Assembly (NCBI RefSeq): GCF_013377995.1
Contig: NZ_CP055305.1
Span: 1,550,001-1,614,000, forward strand
Direction of reading: 5' to 3'
Length of the DNA: 64,000 nt
From: Mannheimia pernigra
GTDB lineage: Bacteria; Pseudomonadota; Gammaproteobacteria; Enterobacterales; Pasteurellaceae
Made by a program: the position numbers and the translations under genes. The notes below the pieces were generated by a model, which made no database searches, was not told where the DNA came from, and saw nothing but the letters and a program-made list of their open reading frames with translations. Of the stretch, positions 32,914 through 42,264 are shown piece by piece. The first letter of the stretch is position 1. Each line of letters begins with the position of its first letter.

Positions 32914-32959
32914 CAAGCGGTGAAATTTTGCAAAAATTTTACAAAAAATCACCGCTTGT
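32914..32959. repeat. Inverted USS pair after bisC
   Basis: TACAAGCGGTGA (32913-32924) and TCACCGCTTGTA (32949-32960) make a 12-bp stem with TTTTGCAAAA in the loop, directly after the bisC stop on the - strand. Probable terminator. Confidence 0.75.
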
Positions 32960-32966
32960 AGGTTAT

Positions 32967-35321
32967 TTAGAGCGTAATAAAGCTAGGTGCTTCAAACACC
33001 GTCACTTTCGGGGCTTCTCCCTCAAACTTCTCGACTTGCACCGTGGTGGTGTTTGGGGCGTTGCCCTGCCCGAGCTTGGACGAACCGTCGTTTCTAGTCA
33101 GCACATTCGGGTTGCCGTTTTTGCAAAGTGGTGATGTTGAGCCAAGATCTTGTGGGTCGTACCAACCGCCTTCGTAAAGAGCAACCGTGCCTGGCATAAT
33201 GCCATCTGTTACCACCGCTCCAGCCAGTACTTGCCCTCGTTTGTTAAAAATTCGCACAATATCACCGCTTGTAATGCCTCGTGCAGCGGCATCTTGGGTA
33301 TGAATAAGCAAGGGTTCTCTGCCATTGACTTCGTAATATTGGCGGAGAGAAGAGTACGCAAGCTGGCTATGCAGACGATATTTAATGTGTGGTGTGACTA
33401 ACGCCAGCGGTTCTGCTGTCGTGGTTTTGCCTGAATATTCTTGATGTTCAAACCACGTTGGATGCCCTTTGCAATCGTCATAATTCATTTTTGCGACAGT
33501 TTCAGAAAAAATCTCAATTTTGCCTGATGGCGTGGCGAGTTTGTGCTTAATCGGGTCGTGACGATAATCTTGATAGCGAACAAAGCTATTTTTATTTTCA
33601 GTATCAAAACTGAGCACTTTGTTCTCTGCCCAAAATTCATCAAATGTTGGTAAGGGATTATTCATTTTTTCTGCTGCTTCAAAGGCAATTTGGTAGAACG
33701 CTTGCAGCCACTCCATTTCGCTTTTACCTTCGGTAAATTCAGCTTCTTTGCCTGCTCGTTTCGCTAGTTCTGCAAAAATATCATAGTCGTTTTTCGCTTC
33801 AAATTGCGGTGGCACAACTTGCTTCATCGGAATGATATTTTTCACCACATAATCACCAGAAACCGTGACGTCGTTGCGTTCGTAACTCGTGGTGGCAGGC
33901 AACACAATATCTGCCATTCGGGCCGTTGGCGTCCAATAGCATTCATTTACAATCACCGTTTCAGGCTGTTGCCACGCTTTCACTAAATAGTTGGTGTCCG
34001 GATGATGAACAAATGGATTGCCTCCTGCCCAATAGACTAATTTGATATTTGGGTAATGAAATGTTTGTCCATTGTACTCAAAGGGTTGATTTGGCTTGAG
34101 CAACGCATCGGCAATGCGAGCAACAGGGAAAAATGGCATTGCTGGGTTTGGTTTGCCTGCGTTAATCGAACCAATCCGCACACCTGAATGGGTGTTTAAA
34201 CCGTCTGTTGAATAGCGATAATTCAGCCCGAAGCCACCACCAGGTAAGCCGATTTGTCCAAGCATTGCGGCTAATGTCACTAACGCCCAATGACTTTGCT
34301 CGCCGTGCTGTAGGCGTTGCAAGCCCCAACCCGCCATCAGCATCGTGCGGTTTTCAACAAAAGCGTGGGCTAATGCTTGGATTGTGTCTGCAGGAATGCC
34401 ACAAATTTGGCTTGCCCATTGAGCCGTTTTAGGATGATTGTCCGTTTTACCAAGTACATAGTCGCTAAATGGCTCGAAACCTACGGTATATTTGGTTAAA
34501 AAGTCGTGATCGTGCTTGTTTTCAGTGATTAAGGTATGAGCGATGCCCAACATTAAAGCAACATCCGTTCCTGTGTTAATTGGCAACCATTCGGCATTTA
34601 AAAATTGGCAGGTTTCACTTTTTACTGGGTCAATACAGATAATTCGCTTGCCTTTTGCTTTTAATTTAGCCAGATAATCAATTCCTTCGGGCTCAGCGGA
34701 AGTCCACGCAATGCGTAGCGTATTGAGCGGATTCGATGACCAAATGACCAATAATTCCGTATTTTCAACAATAGTGTGCCAGCTGGTTTGCTGGGCGTAA
34801 ACTTCAATATTGCCCAACACATAAGGCATAATTACTTGAACGGCACCTGTAGAATAATCCCCTTTGGTGTTGATAAAACCGCCAGTTACATTTAAATAAC
34901 GCTGTAATAGCGTGCGAGAGGCGTGTAATGCCCCACAACTATACCAACCGTAAGAACCACCAAAAATGGATTCGCTACCATAATCTCGCCGTACACGTTC
35001 GATCTCGGTTGAAATCAGCTCAAAGGCTTTATCCCAAGAGACTCTAACCCATTCATCACGTCCACGCAAAGTGGTGTCTGGGGTGCCATCCAAGTAACCT
35101 TTACGCACCATCGGATATTTCACACGCACAGGGCTATAAAGTTGGTCAGCGACTACATCTTGCAGTTCATTTTGATGATTTTTCGCTAAACTGCCCTCCG
35201 ATTTAATCACTTTTCCATTTTCCACCGTCACATTCAACGCCCCCCAGTGGGCTGCAGTGGTAATCGTATTTTGGGGTTTATCGAGGTAAACAAATTTGCC
35301 TTTTTCTAATGCTGTATTCAT
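32967..35321 (-). CDS. bisC: Molybdenum (bis-MGD) sulfoxide/N-oxide reductase, BisC-like
   Basis: Single-subunit DMSO-reductase-family enzyme, 784 aa. TAAHWGALNVTVENGKV at the N-terminus, the molybdenum-serine loop GDYSTGAVQVIMPYV, MLMAGWGLQRLQHGEQSHWA, and the C-terminal dinucleotide domain (RLHSQLAYSSLRQYYEVNGR) match E. coli BisC/TorZ. No signal peptide is present, unlike TorZ, TorA or the periplasmic H. influenzae MtsZ, so a cytoplasmic biotin- or methionine-sulfoxide reductase is favoured. No cytochrome subunit (torY/mtsM type) lies beside it. Substrate is inferred from family only. Confidence 0.85.
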   Translation of the reverse strand: MNTALEKGKFVYLDKPQNTITTAAHWGALNVTVENGKVIKSEGSLAKNHQNELQDVVADQLYSPVRVKYPMVRKGYLDGTPDTTLRGRDEWVRVSWDKAFELISTEIERVRRDYGSESIFGGSYGWYSCGALHASRTLLQRYLNVTGGFINTKGDYSTGAVQVIMPYVLGNIEVYAQQTSWHTIVENTELLVIWSSNPLNTLRIAWTSAEPEGIDYLAKLKAKGKRIICIDPVKSETCQFLNAEWLPINTGTDVALMLGIAHTLITENKHDHDFLTKYTVGFEPFSDYVLGKTDNHPKTAQWASQICGIPADTIQALAHAFVENRTMLMAGWGLQRLQHGEQSHWALVTLAAMLGQIGLPGGGFGLNYRYSTDGLNTHSGVRIGSINAGKPNPAMPFFPVARIADALLKPNQPFEYNGQTFHYPNIKLVYWAGGNPFVHHPDTNYLVKAWQQPETVIVNECYWTPTARMADIVLPATTSYERNDVTVSGDYVVKNIIPMKQVVPPQFEAKNDYDIFAELAKRAGKEAEFTEGKSEMEWLQAFYQIAFEAAEKMNNPLPTFDEFWAENKVLSFDTENKNSFVRYQDYRHDPIKHKLATPSGKIEIFSETVAKMNYDDCKGHPTWFEHQEYSGKTTTAEPLALVTPHIKYRLHSQLAYSSLRQYYEVNGREPLLIHTQDAAARGITSGDIVRIFNKRGQVLAGAVVTDGIMPGTVALYEGGWYDPQDLGSTSPLCKNGNPNVLTRNDGSSKLGQGNAPNTTTVQVEKFEGEAPKVTVFEAPSFITL

Positions 35322-35458
35322 TTAATGTGCCTTTTAAAGGTGAAAATTGTTTGGAATTTACTGGATTAAGTGGAAAGTTGCAACTGCAAGCGGTTGTTTT
35401 TTTATTGAAATTTGCAAAAAATAAAGACATTTAGACCGCTTGTAAATGGCGCATAAAA

Positions 35459-35499
35459 AATCAGCACATTATCTTATTTCAAAAAATAACGTGCTGATT
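35459..35499 (-). terminator. Terminator after acnB
   Basis: AATCAGCAC (35459-35467) and GTGCTGATT (35491-35499) with a T-run after the stem on the - strand, about 30 bp after the acnB stop. A second, USS-based inverted repeat (about 35381-35442) follows in the gap to bisC. Confidence 0.75.
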
Positions 35500-35526
35500 A
35501 AAAAAGCAAAGGTTCTGTTTGTATAA

Positions 35527-38133
35527 TTAAACAGCTACTTGCACAATCACATTATCCGCTTTTTTCACATAACTGCTGATTTGGTCAAAGTTCATATAGC
35601 GATAGATGTCGTCTTTGTCTTTTTGCAGACCGTTTACATAACCAAGATACTCTTCTGGTGTAGGTAATTTACCTAACAAGGCAGAAACTGCCGCCAATTC
35701 CGCTGAGGCTAAATACACATTTGCACCTTGCCCTAAACGGTTCGGGAAGTTTCGGGTTGAGGTTGAAACCACATTTGCATTATTCGCAACGCGGGCTTGG
35801 TTGCCCATACAGAGCGAGCAGCCTGGCATTTCAACCCTTGCCCCACTTTTACCATAGATACTGTAATAACCTTCCTCGGTCAATAAAGCGGCGTCCATTT
35901 TCGTTGGCGGTGCAATCCAGAGTTTAGTCGGTAACTCCCCTTTCTCTTGGCTTAGCAATTTACCTGCCGCACGGAAATGTCCGATATTGGTCATACAAGA
36001 ACCGATAAAGACTTCATCAATGGTATCGCCTTGCACTTCAGAAAGCAGGCGAGCATCATCTGGATCATTTGGCACACATACAATCGGCTCGTTAATTTCA
36101 TCTAGGTTGATATCAATAATTGCCGCATATTCTGCATTTTCATCCGCTTCTAATAACAGCGGATTATCTAACCACGCTTGCATATTAGCAATACGACGCT
36201 CAAGAGTACGTTTATCATCATAACCTTCTGCGATCATCCATTTTAATAGCGTAATGTTAGAGTTTAGATATTCAATGATGGGTTCTTTATTCAGTTTGAT
36301 AGTACAAGCTGCTGCAGAACGCTCTGCAGAAGCGTCGGATAGCTCAAAGGCTTGTTCGATTTTTAAATCTTCTAAACCCTCGATTTCAAGAATACGCCCA
36401 GAGAAAATGTTTTTCTTACCTTTTTTCTCAACGGTTAATAACCCTTGCTTAATTGCATAATAGGGAATCGCGTGAACTAAATCGCGTAGTGTAATACCTG
36501 GTTGCATTGTGCCTGAAAAACGGACTAAAACGGATTCTGGCATATCTAACGGCATCACGCCAGTTGCGGCTGCAAATGCGACTAAACCAGAACCTGCAGG
36601 GAATGAAATCCCGATTGGGAAACGAGTATGAGAATCGCCACCTGTACCAACCGTATCAGGCAATAACATACGGTTTAACCAAGAGTGGATAACACCATCG
36701 CCTGGACGAAGTGAAACGCCACCACGATTCATAATAAAATCAGGTAATGTATGGTGTGTGACTACATCAACTGGTTTTGGATAAGCCGCGGTATGGCAAA
36801 ATGACTGCATAACTAAATCAGCCGAGAAGCCTAAGCAAGCTAAATCTTTTAGCTCATCTCTTGTCATTGGGCCTGTGGTATCTTGAGAGCCAACAGAGGT
36901 CATTCTCGGTTCACAATATTGACCTGGGCGAACCCCCTCAACCCCACAAGCACGCCCAACCATTTTCTGGGCAAGTGTATAGCCTTTATCGCTGTCTGAA
37001 ACAGCTTGCGGTTTGATAAATATCTCACTTTCGGGCAGACCAAGTGCCACTCTTGCTTTGTGGGTTAAACCTCGTCCAATAATGAGTGGAATTCGACCGC
37101 CTGCACGGACTTCATCCAATAATACATCGGTTTTTAATTCAAACTCAGCCAATACCTCATCAGAATTGTGCTTACAAATTTTACCCTCGTAAGGGTAAAT
37201 ATCGATCACATCACCCATATTAAGTTGCGTAACATCCACCTCGATAGGTAAAGAACCAGCGTCTTCAAGTGTATTAAAGAAAATCGGGGCAATTTTACCA
37301 CCTAATACGATACCACCTGCACGTTTATTGGGGATATACGGAATATCTTCCCCCATAAACCAAAGAACAGAGTTAGTCGCAGATTTACGAGATGAGCCAG
37401 TGCCTACAACATCCCCTACATAAGCCAGTGGAAAACCTTTTTCCTTCAATGCTTCTAACTGTTTTACTGGACCAACTTGCCCATTATCATCAGGGAAAAT
37501 ACCATCACGTTCATTTTTAAGCATTGCTTGAGCGTGAAGTGGAATATCAGGGCGAGACCAAGCATCTTGGGCTGGAGAAAGATCGTCTGTATTTGTTTCA
37601 CCTGTTACCTTAAACACCGTCACAGTCAATTTTTCAGCAAGTTTAGGGCGAGAGGTAAACCAATCTGCATTTGCCCACGATGCTAAAACTTGTTTTGCAA
37701 ATGCATTGCCACGTTCTGCTTTTTCCTGCACATCATGGAAATTATCAAACATCAATAAAGTTTTAGATAAAGCCTCTACCGCAACAGGTGCTAGTTCAGG
37801 TTTATCTAATGCTAAAAGCAAGGTTTCAATATTATATCCTCCCTGCATTGTGCCTAATAATTTCACGGCGTGAGTGGGCGAAATAAGTGGCGATGAAGTG
37901 GTGCCCTTTACAAGATCAGCTAGAAATGCCGCTTTAACATAAGCGGCTTCATCAACACCCGCTGGAATACGATTTTCAAAAAGTTCCAATAAAAAGACCG
38001 CTTGTTCCTCTGGTGGATTTTTAAGCAGCTCAACTAACTGTGCGGTTTGCTCTGCCGTTAATGGCTGTGGCACAACCCCCAACTTTGCACGCTCATCAAC
38101 CTGCTGTTGATAGTTTTCTATAAAATTTGCCAT
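35527..38133 (-). CDS. acnB: Aconitate hydratase B
   Basis: 4Fe-4S enzyme isomerising citrate to isocitrate in the TCA cycle; 868 aa. The N-terminal HEAT-like domain (1-160) and swivel domain (about 165-380; GTGSSRKSATNSVLWF) precede the cluster domains. Cluster cysteines are in GSCMTNIGHFRAAG and PGCSLCMGNQARV. AcnB also acts as an RNA-binding iron sensor in E. coli. It lies 25 bp downstream of icd and is very probably cotranscribed. One USS copy is embedded near 38 kb. Confidence 0.97.
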   Translation of the reverse strand: MANFIENYQQQVDERAKLGVVPQPLTAEQTAQLVELLKNPPEEQAVFLLELFENRIPAGVDEAAYVKAAFLADLVKGTTSSPLISPTHAVKLLGTMQGGYNIETLLLALDKPELAPVAVEALSKTLLMFDNFHDVQEKAERGNAFAKQVLASWANADWFTSRPKLAEKLTVTVFKVTGETNTDDLSPAQDAWSRPDIPLHAQAMLKNERDGIFPDDNGQVGPVKQLEALKEKGFPLAYVGDVVGTGSSRKSATNSVLWFMGEDIPYIPNKRAGGIVLGGKIAPIFFNTLEDAGSLPIEVDVTQLNMGDVIDIYPYEGKICKHNSDEVLAEFELKTDVLLDEVRAGGRIPLIIGRGLTHKARVALGLPESEIFIKPQAVSDSDKGYTLAQKMVGRACGVEGVRPGQYCEPRMTSVGSQDTTGPMTRDELKDLACLGFSADLVMQSFCHTAAYPKPVDVVTHHTLPDFIMNRGGVSLRPGDGVIHSWLNRMLLPDTVGTGGDSHTRFPIGISFPAGSGLVAFAAATGVMPLDMPESVLVRFSGTMQPGITLRDLVHAIPYYAIKQGLLTVEKKGKKNIFSGRILEIEGLEDLKIEQAFELSDASAERSAAACTIKLNKEPIIEYLNSNITLLKWMIAEGYDDKRTLERRIANMQAWLDNPLLLEADENAEYAAIIDINLDEINEPIVCVPNDPDDARLLSEVQGDTIDEVFIGSCMTNIGHFRAAGKLLSQEKGELPTKLWIAPPTKMDAALLTEEGYYSIYGKSGARVEMPGCSLCMGNQARVANNANVVSTSTRNFPNRLGQGANVYLASAELAAVSALLGKLPTPEEYLGYVNGLQKDKDDIYRYMNFDQISSYVKKADNVIVQVAV

Positions 38134-38158
38134 AAATTACTCCTTATCCTTCCTTGAA

Positions 38159-39406
38159 TTACATATTTGCAATAATATCTTGTGCAAACTCTGATGTTGA
38201 GCGTAATGTTGCACCCTCTAACATTTCTGCAAAATCAAAGGTGACGGTTTTATCCATAATCGTTTTAGAGACAGCTTTAACGACTAAATCTGCTGCTTCA
38301 ACCCAGCCTAAATGGCGTAACATCATTTCACCACTTAAAATTAATGACCCTGGGTTACCTTTATTATGCCCTGCAATTTTGGGAGCGGTGCCGTGCGTAG
38401 CTTCAAAAATTGCACTATCAAAACCAATATTCGCTCCTGGAGAAATACCAATGCCGCCAACTTGAGCCGCTAATGCGTCAGAAATATAGTCGCCATTTAA
38501 GTTAAGGGTTGCGATTACATCATATTCTGCTGGGTGTAATAAAATTTCTTGTAAGAATGCGTCAGCAATGCAGTCTTTAATAATGATTTCCTCGCCAGTT
38601 TTGGGGTGAGCTAAACTCATCCAAGGGCCTTTATGAATTAATTTTGCACCAAATTCTTCCGCCACTTGATAGCCCCACTCTTTAAATGCCCCTTCGGTAA
38701 ATTTCATAATATTACCTTTATGCACAAGGGTAAGTGATTTACGATTATTATCAATCACATATTGCAATGCTGCACGCACTAAGCGTTGCGTACCTTGCTT
38801 AGAAACAGGTTTAATGCCGATACCGCAATCTTCAGTAAAGCGGATTTTTTTTACGCCCATTTCTTGTTGTAAAAATTCAATCACTTTATTCGCTTCAGGG
38901 GAGCCTGCCACCCACTCTACACCAGCGTAAATATCTTCAGAATTTTCACGGAAAATCACCATATCAATTAATTCAGGCTGTTTAACTGGGCTAGGTGTAC
39001 CGTCGTAATAACGAATTGGGCGTAAGCAGTTATATAAATCTAACCCTTGACGCATTGCTACATTTAAAGAACGAATACCACCGCCGACAGGTGTCATTAA
39101 AGGGCCTTTAATTGCAACGTGATATTGACGAATGAGATCGAGTGTTTCATCTGGAAGCCAAGTATTTTCACCATAGCGTTCATTTGCTTTCTCACCAGCA
39201 TAAATTTCCATCCAAGCAATTTTACGCTTGCCTTGATAAGCTTTTTCAACGGCAGCATCTAATACTGCTTTCATTGCAGGGGTGACATCAACGCCGATAC
39301 CATCACCTTCAATGAATGGGATAATAGGATTATCAGGCACTTGCAATGAGCCGTCTTGATTTAGTTGAATGGTTTCGCCTTGTGGAATTTGGACTTGTGT
39401 TTGCAT
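38159..39406 (-). CDS. icd: Isocitrate dehydrogenase (NADP)
   Basis: Oxidative decarboxylation of isocitrate to 2-oxoglutarate; 415 aa. VIFRENSEDIYAGVEW contains the active-site serine that is the AceK phosphorylation site in E. coli. PFIEGDGIGVDVTPAM, LVHKGNIMKFTEGAFKEWG and GGIGISPGANIGFD are also conserved. First gene of icd-acnB, divergent from gltA across a 212-bp region with a CRP-like site. Confidence 0.97.
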   Translation of the reverse strand: MQTQVQIPQGETIQLNQDGSLQVPDNPIIPFIEGDGIGVDVTPAMKAVLDAAVEKAYQGKRKIAWMEIYAGEKANERYGENTWLPDETLDLIRQYHVAIKGPLMTPVGGGIRSLNVAMRQGLDLYNCLRPIRYYDGTPSPVKQPELIDMVIFRENSEDIYAGVEWVAGSPEANKVIEFLQQEMGVKKIRFTEDCGIGIKPVSKQGTQRLVRAALQYVIDNNRKSLTLVHKGNIMKFTEGAFKEWGYQVAEEFGAKLIHKGPWMSLAHPKTGEEIIIKDCIADAFLQEILLHPAEYDVIATLNLNGDYISDALAAQVGGIGISPGANIGFDSAIFEATHGTAPKIAGHNKGNPGSLILSGEMMLRHLGWVEAADLVVKAVSKTIMDKTVTFDFAEMLEGATLRSTSEFAQDIIANM

Positions 39407-39514
39407 TTTCTCCCCCTTGTCGTGACGAAAAATAAATGTTTATGATTGAATAACAAATCAACTATAAACAGGAAATCTGTAAATGTAAATAAAGAAAGTT
39501 CTCTAAGAAAAGAT

Positions 39515-39534
39515 TTGTGATCCATCGCACATTT
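39515..39534. promoter_or_regulatory. Probable CRP site between icd and gltA
   Basis: TTGTGATCCATCGCACATTT matches the E. coli CRP consensus at 15 of 20 positions, with TGTGA-N6-GCACA as core (9 of 10). It lies about 110 bp before icd and 85 bp before gltA, so one site could serve both promoters. Confidence 0.6.
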
Positions 39535-39618
39535 TGTAAATGAATTATAAAAAAATATTGTTATTCTGTTAAAAATAATCTAGTTTATTGGGAAGCTAAA
39601 ATTAGAAAAGGAGTATGT

Positions 39619-40899
39619 ATGTCAGCAGTAACATTAACACTAGAAACAGGTGAAAAAATTGAACTTGCTATGAAAAAAGGCTCACTAGGGTATCAAAACG
39701 TTGATATTAAACCTTTTTCAAAACATAAATTGTTCGCTTACGACCCTGGCTTAGTTTCAACGGCCGTTTGTGAATCAAGCATTACTTATGTAGATGGCGA
39801 CAAAGGTATTTTACTCTATCGCGGCTATCCGATTAATCAACTGGCAAAAAATTCTGACTACTTAGAAGTAAGCTATATGCTCTTATTTGGGGAACGCCCT
39901 ACCAAAGAAGAATATAATGACTTTATTCAGCTTATCAAAAAACACACGTTAGTACACGAACAGCTCACTAAGTTCTTCTCTGGTTTCCGCCGAGATTCTC
40001 ACCCTATGGCGGTAATGTGTGGTGTAAGTGGTGCATTAGCGGCTTTCTATCACGACTCCATTGATGTTAATAACCAAGCGCACCGTGAACTTACTGCAAT
40101 TCGATTATTAGCTAAAATTCCAACTCTCGCTGCGATGTGTTACAAATACTCCATCGGTCAGCCGTTTATGTTCCCACAAAATAATTTATCTTATGCAGGT
40201 AATTTCTTATATATGATGTTTGCAACCCCTTGTGAGCCTTATGAAGTCAATCCAGTATTAGAACGTGCATTAGATAGAATTTTCATTTTACACGCCGACC
40301 ACGAACAAAATGCCTCTACTTCAACAGTGCGTACGGCAGCCTCTTCTGGTGCGAATCCTTTTGCCTGTATTGCAGCAGGGATTGCCTCTCTTTGGGGGCC
40401 TGCACACGGCGGTGCAAACGAAGCTTGTATTAATATGTTAGAAGAAATTGGTACTGTAGATAGGATTCCTGAATTTATCGCTCGAGCCAAAGATAAAAAT
40501 GACCCATTCCGTTTGATGGGCTTTGGACATCGCGTCTATAAAAATTACGATCCTCGTGCGAAAGTAATGCGTGAAACCTGCCACGAAGTATTAAAAGAGC
40601 TGAATATTGATAATCCATTATTTGAAGTTGCACTAGAGCTAGAAAAAATCGCACTAAACGATCCTTACTTCATTGAGCATAAACTTTATCCAAATGTAGA
40701 TTTCTACTCTGGTATCGTATTAAAAGCGATTGGTATTCCAACTTCAATGTTCACGGTAATGTTTGCTTTAGCAAGAACGGTTGGCTGGATTGCACACTGG
40801 AAAGAGATGTATCTACAAGGCAATATCAAAATCGTTCGTCCTCGCCAGATCTACACAGGGCATACCGAACGTGATTTTGAGTCGATGGATAAATCATAA
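39619..40899 (+). CDS. gltA: Citrate synthase (type II)
   Basis: Condenses acetyl-CoA and oxaloacetate to citrate; 426 aa, like the hexameric, NADH-inhibited Gram-negative enzymes. Catalytic residues are in LWGPAHGGANEA (His), MGFGHRVYKNYDPRAKVM (His) and NVDFYSGIVLKAIG (Asp). AAAAGGAG precedes the ATG. With the divergent icd-acnB it supplies the oxidative branch from acetyl-CoA to 2-oxoglutarate, which H. influenzae lacks. Confidence 0.97.
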   Translation: MSAVTLTLETGEKIELAMKKGSLGYQNVDIKPFSKHKLFAYDPGLVSTAVCESSITYVDGDKGILLYRGYPINQLAKNSDYLEVSYMLLFGERPTKEEYNDFIQLIKKHTLVHEQLTKFFSGFRRDSHPMAVMCGVSGALAAFYHDSIDVNNQAHRELTAIRLLAKIPTLAAMCYKYSIGQPFMFPQNNLSYAGNFLYMMFATPCEPYEVNPVLERALDRIFILHADHEQNASTSTVRTAASSGANPFACIAAGIASLWGPAHGGANEACINMLEEIGTVDRIPEFIARAKDKNDPFRLMGFGHRVYKNYDPRAKVMRETCHEVLKELNIDNPLFEVALELEKIALNDPYFIEHKLYPNVDFYSGIVLKAIGIPTSMFTVMFALARTVGWIAHWKEMYLQGNIKIVRPRQIYTGHTERDFESMDKS

Positions 40900-40920
40900 G
40901 ATTTGCAAAAAATTGAAAAA

Positions 40921-40960
40921 TTTTAACCGCTTGTTGAGCTACCCCAACAAGCGGTTAAAA
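40921..40960 (+). terminator. USS-based terminator after gltA
   Basis: TTTTAACCGCTTGTTG (40921-40936) and CAACAAGCGGTTAAAA (40945-40960) are perfect 16-bp arms containing two head-to-head USS cores, followed by an A/T-rich tail. A third USS (about 40999-41007) sits just before the serC stop. Confidence 0.85.
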
Positions 40961-41011
40961 AAATAGAAAGTTTTGCAAAAAATTAAATAAATTTAACCGC
41001 TTGTAAACAGC

Positions 41012-42094
41012 TTAAGCATTACGCTGTTCAAACGCTTTCATAAATTCAATCAATGCTTTAACGCCTTCAATTGGCATTGCGTTATAAATTGAGGCTCTCA
41101 TTCCCCCTAGCACTTTATGCCCTTTCAACGCTTGTAAGCCACAAGCGGTTGCTTCACTCACAAATTTTGCATTTAGCTCATCGTTGCCTGTAGTGAAAGT
41201 CACATTCATCCAAGAACGGTTTTCTTTCGCTACCGTGTTGTAATAGAATGTTGAGCTATCCAAATAATCATACAATAGCGATGCTTTAGCTAAATTACGC
41301 TCTTCAGTTGCTTCTAATCCACCCTCTGCCAATAAGTGTTTAAATACCAATGAACATAAATACCACGCAAATGTTGGTGGCGTATTAATCATCGAATCAG
41401 CGTCACGCTGTATTGCATAATTCCAAATAGATGGGGTGTCTTTACGTGCCTTACCTATTAAATCATCACGGATAATAACAATCGTAATCCCTGCTGGCCC
41501 TAGGTTTTTCTGCGCACCTGCATAGATTATGCCAAACTTACTAATATCAATGCCACGGGCTAGAATATTTGATGACATATCCGCCACTAGTGGCGTGTTA
41601 CCCACATTGGGAATATCAAAAATTTCCACACCACTAATGGTTTCGTTTGTGCAGTAATGCACATAGTCGTATTGTTCGCTAATATCGCTAAAATCTAAAC
41701 GATTTACTTTTAATTGTGGTTCAGTCTCTAAAATATTAATTTCATCAATTTCAGCAAAATGACGAGCTTCTTTCGCAGCAGTTGCCGACCAATGCCCTGA
41801 GTTTAAATAAAGTGCTTTACCTTTTTGTCCAATAAGATTCATTGGAATAGCGGCAAATTGCCCTCTTGCTCCGCCCTGTAAAAATAGAATACGGTAATTT
41901 TCGGGCACATTATAAAGTTTACGTAAATCAGCTTCAGACTGGGCAGCCAATTCCACAAATAATTTACCACGATGGCTCACTTCCATTACCGATGTGCCTT
42001 GCTCCAGCCAATTTAATAATTCTTCTTGTGCTTTTTCTAACACTTTTTTCGGCATCATTGCCGGCCCTGCACTGAAGTTATACACCTTTGTCAT
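41012..42094 (-). CDS. serC: Phosphoserine aminotransferase
   Basis: PLP enzyme of serine synthesis, also used in pyridoxine synthesis; 360 aa. PLP lysine is in YAGAQKNLGPAGITIV (about residue 197). YNFSAGPAMMPKKVL at the N-terminus, LFLQGGARGQFAAIPMNL, and GGMRASIYNAMPIEGV at the end fit the family throughout. One USS copy is within the gene near 41142. GAGGTG precedes the ATG. Confidence 0.96.
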   Translation of the reverse strand: MTKVYNFSAGPAMMPKKVLEKAQEELLNWLEQGTSVMEVSHRGKLFVELAAQSEADLRKLYNVPENYRILFLQGGARGQFAAIPMNLIGQKGKALYLNSGHWSATAAKEARHFAEIDEINILETEPQLKVNRLDFSDISEQYDYVHYCTNETISGVEIFDIPNVGNTPLVADMSSNILARGIDISKFGIIYAGAQKNLGPAGITIVIIRDDLIGKARKDTPSIWNYAIQRDADSMINTPPTFAWYLCSLVFKHLLAEGGLEATEERNLAKASLLYDYLDSSTFYYNTVAKENRSWMNVTFTTGNDELNAKFVSEATACGLQALKGHKVLGGMRASIYNAMPIEGVKALIEFMKAFEQRNA

Positions 42095-42216
42095 TTTTCA
42101 CCTCTTATATTAAAAATAATGGTTATATTCTATCCTAAAAATAATGAAATACTAGAACGATTAAGAAATTCTTTTTCTTACAAGCGGTCATTTTTTCTTA
42201 AATATTGGCAAAATAA

Positions 42217-42246
42217 AACCCCTAACAATTTTAGTTGTTAGGGGTT
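42217..42246 (-). terminator. Terminator after the porin gene
   Basis: AACCCCTAACAA (42217-42228) and TTGTTAGGGGTT (42235-42246), 6-nt loop, then TTTTATTTT on the - strand. Confidence 0.9.
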
Positions 42247-42264
42247 CAATATTACAATCAGCGA

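Noticed and set aside
35443..35475. GGCGCATAA near 35450 as a second Xer site
   Set aside because: Matches only the XerC core; no XerD half, and it belongs to the acnB terminator region.
38154..38465. 103-aa ORF antisense to the end of icd
   Set aside because: Antisense shadow; Ser/Pro/Ala-rich product without motifs.
40900..41011. Short spaced repeats of ACAAGCGGT as a CRISPR-like array
   Set aside because: Repeats are uptake signals in both orientations with irregular spacing, and no cas genes are present.
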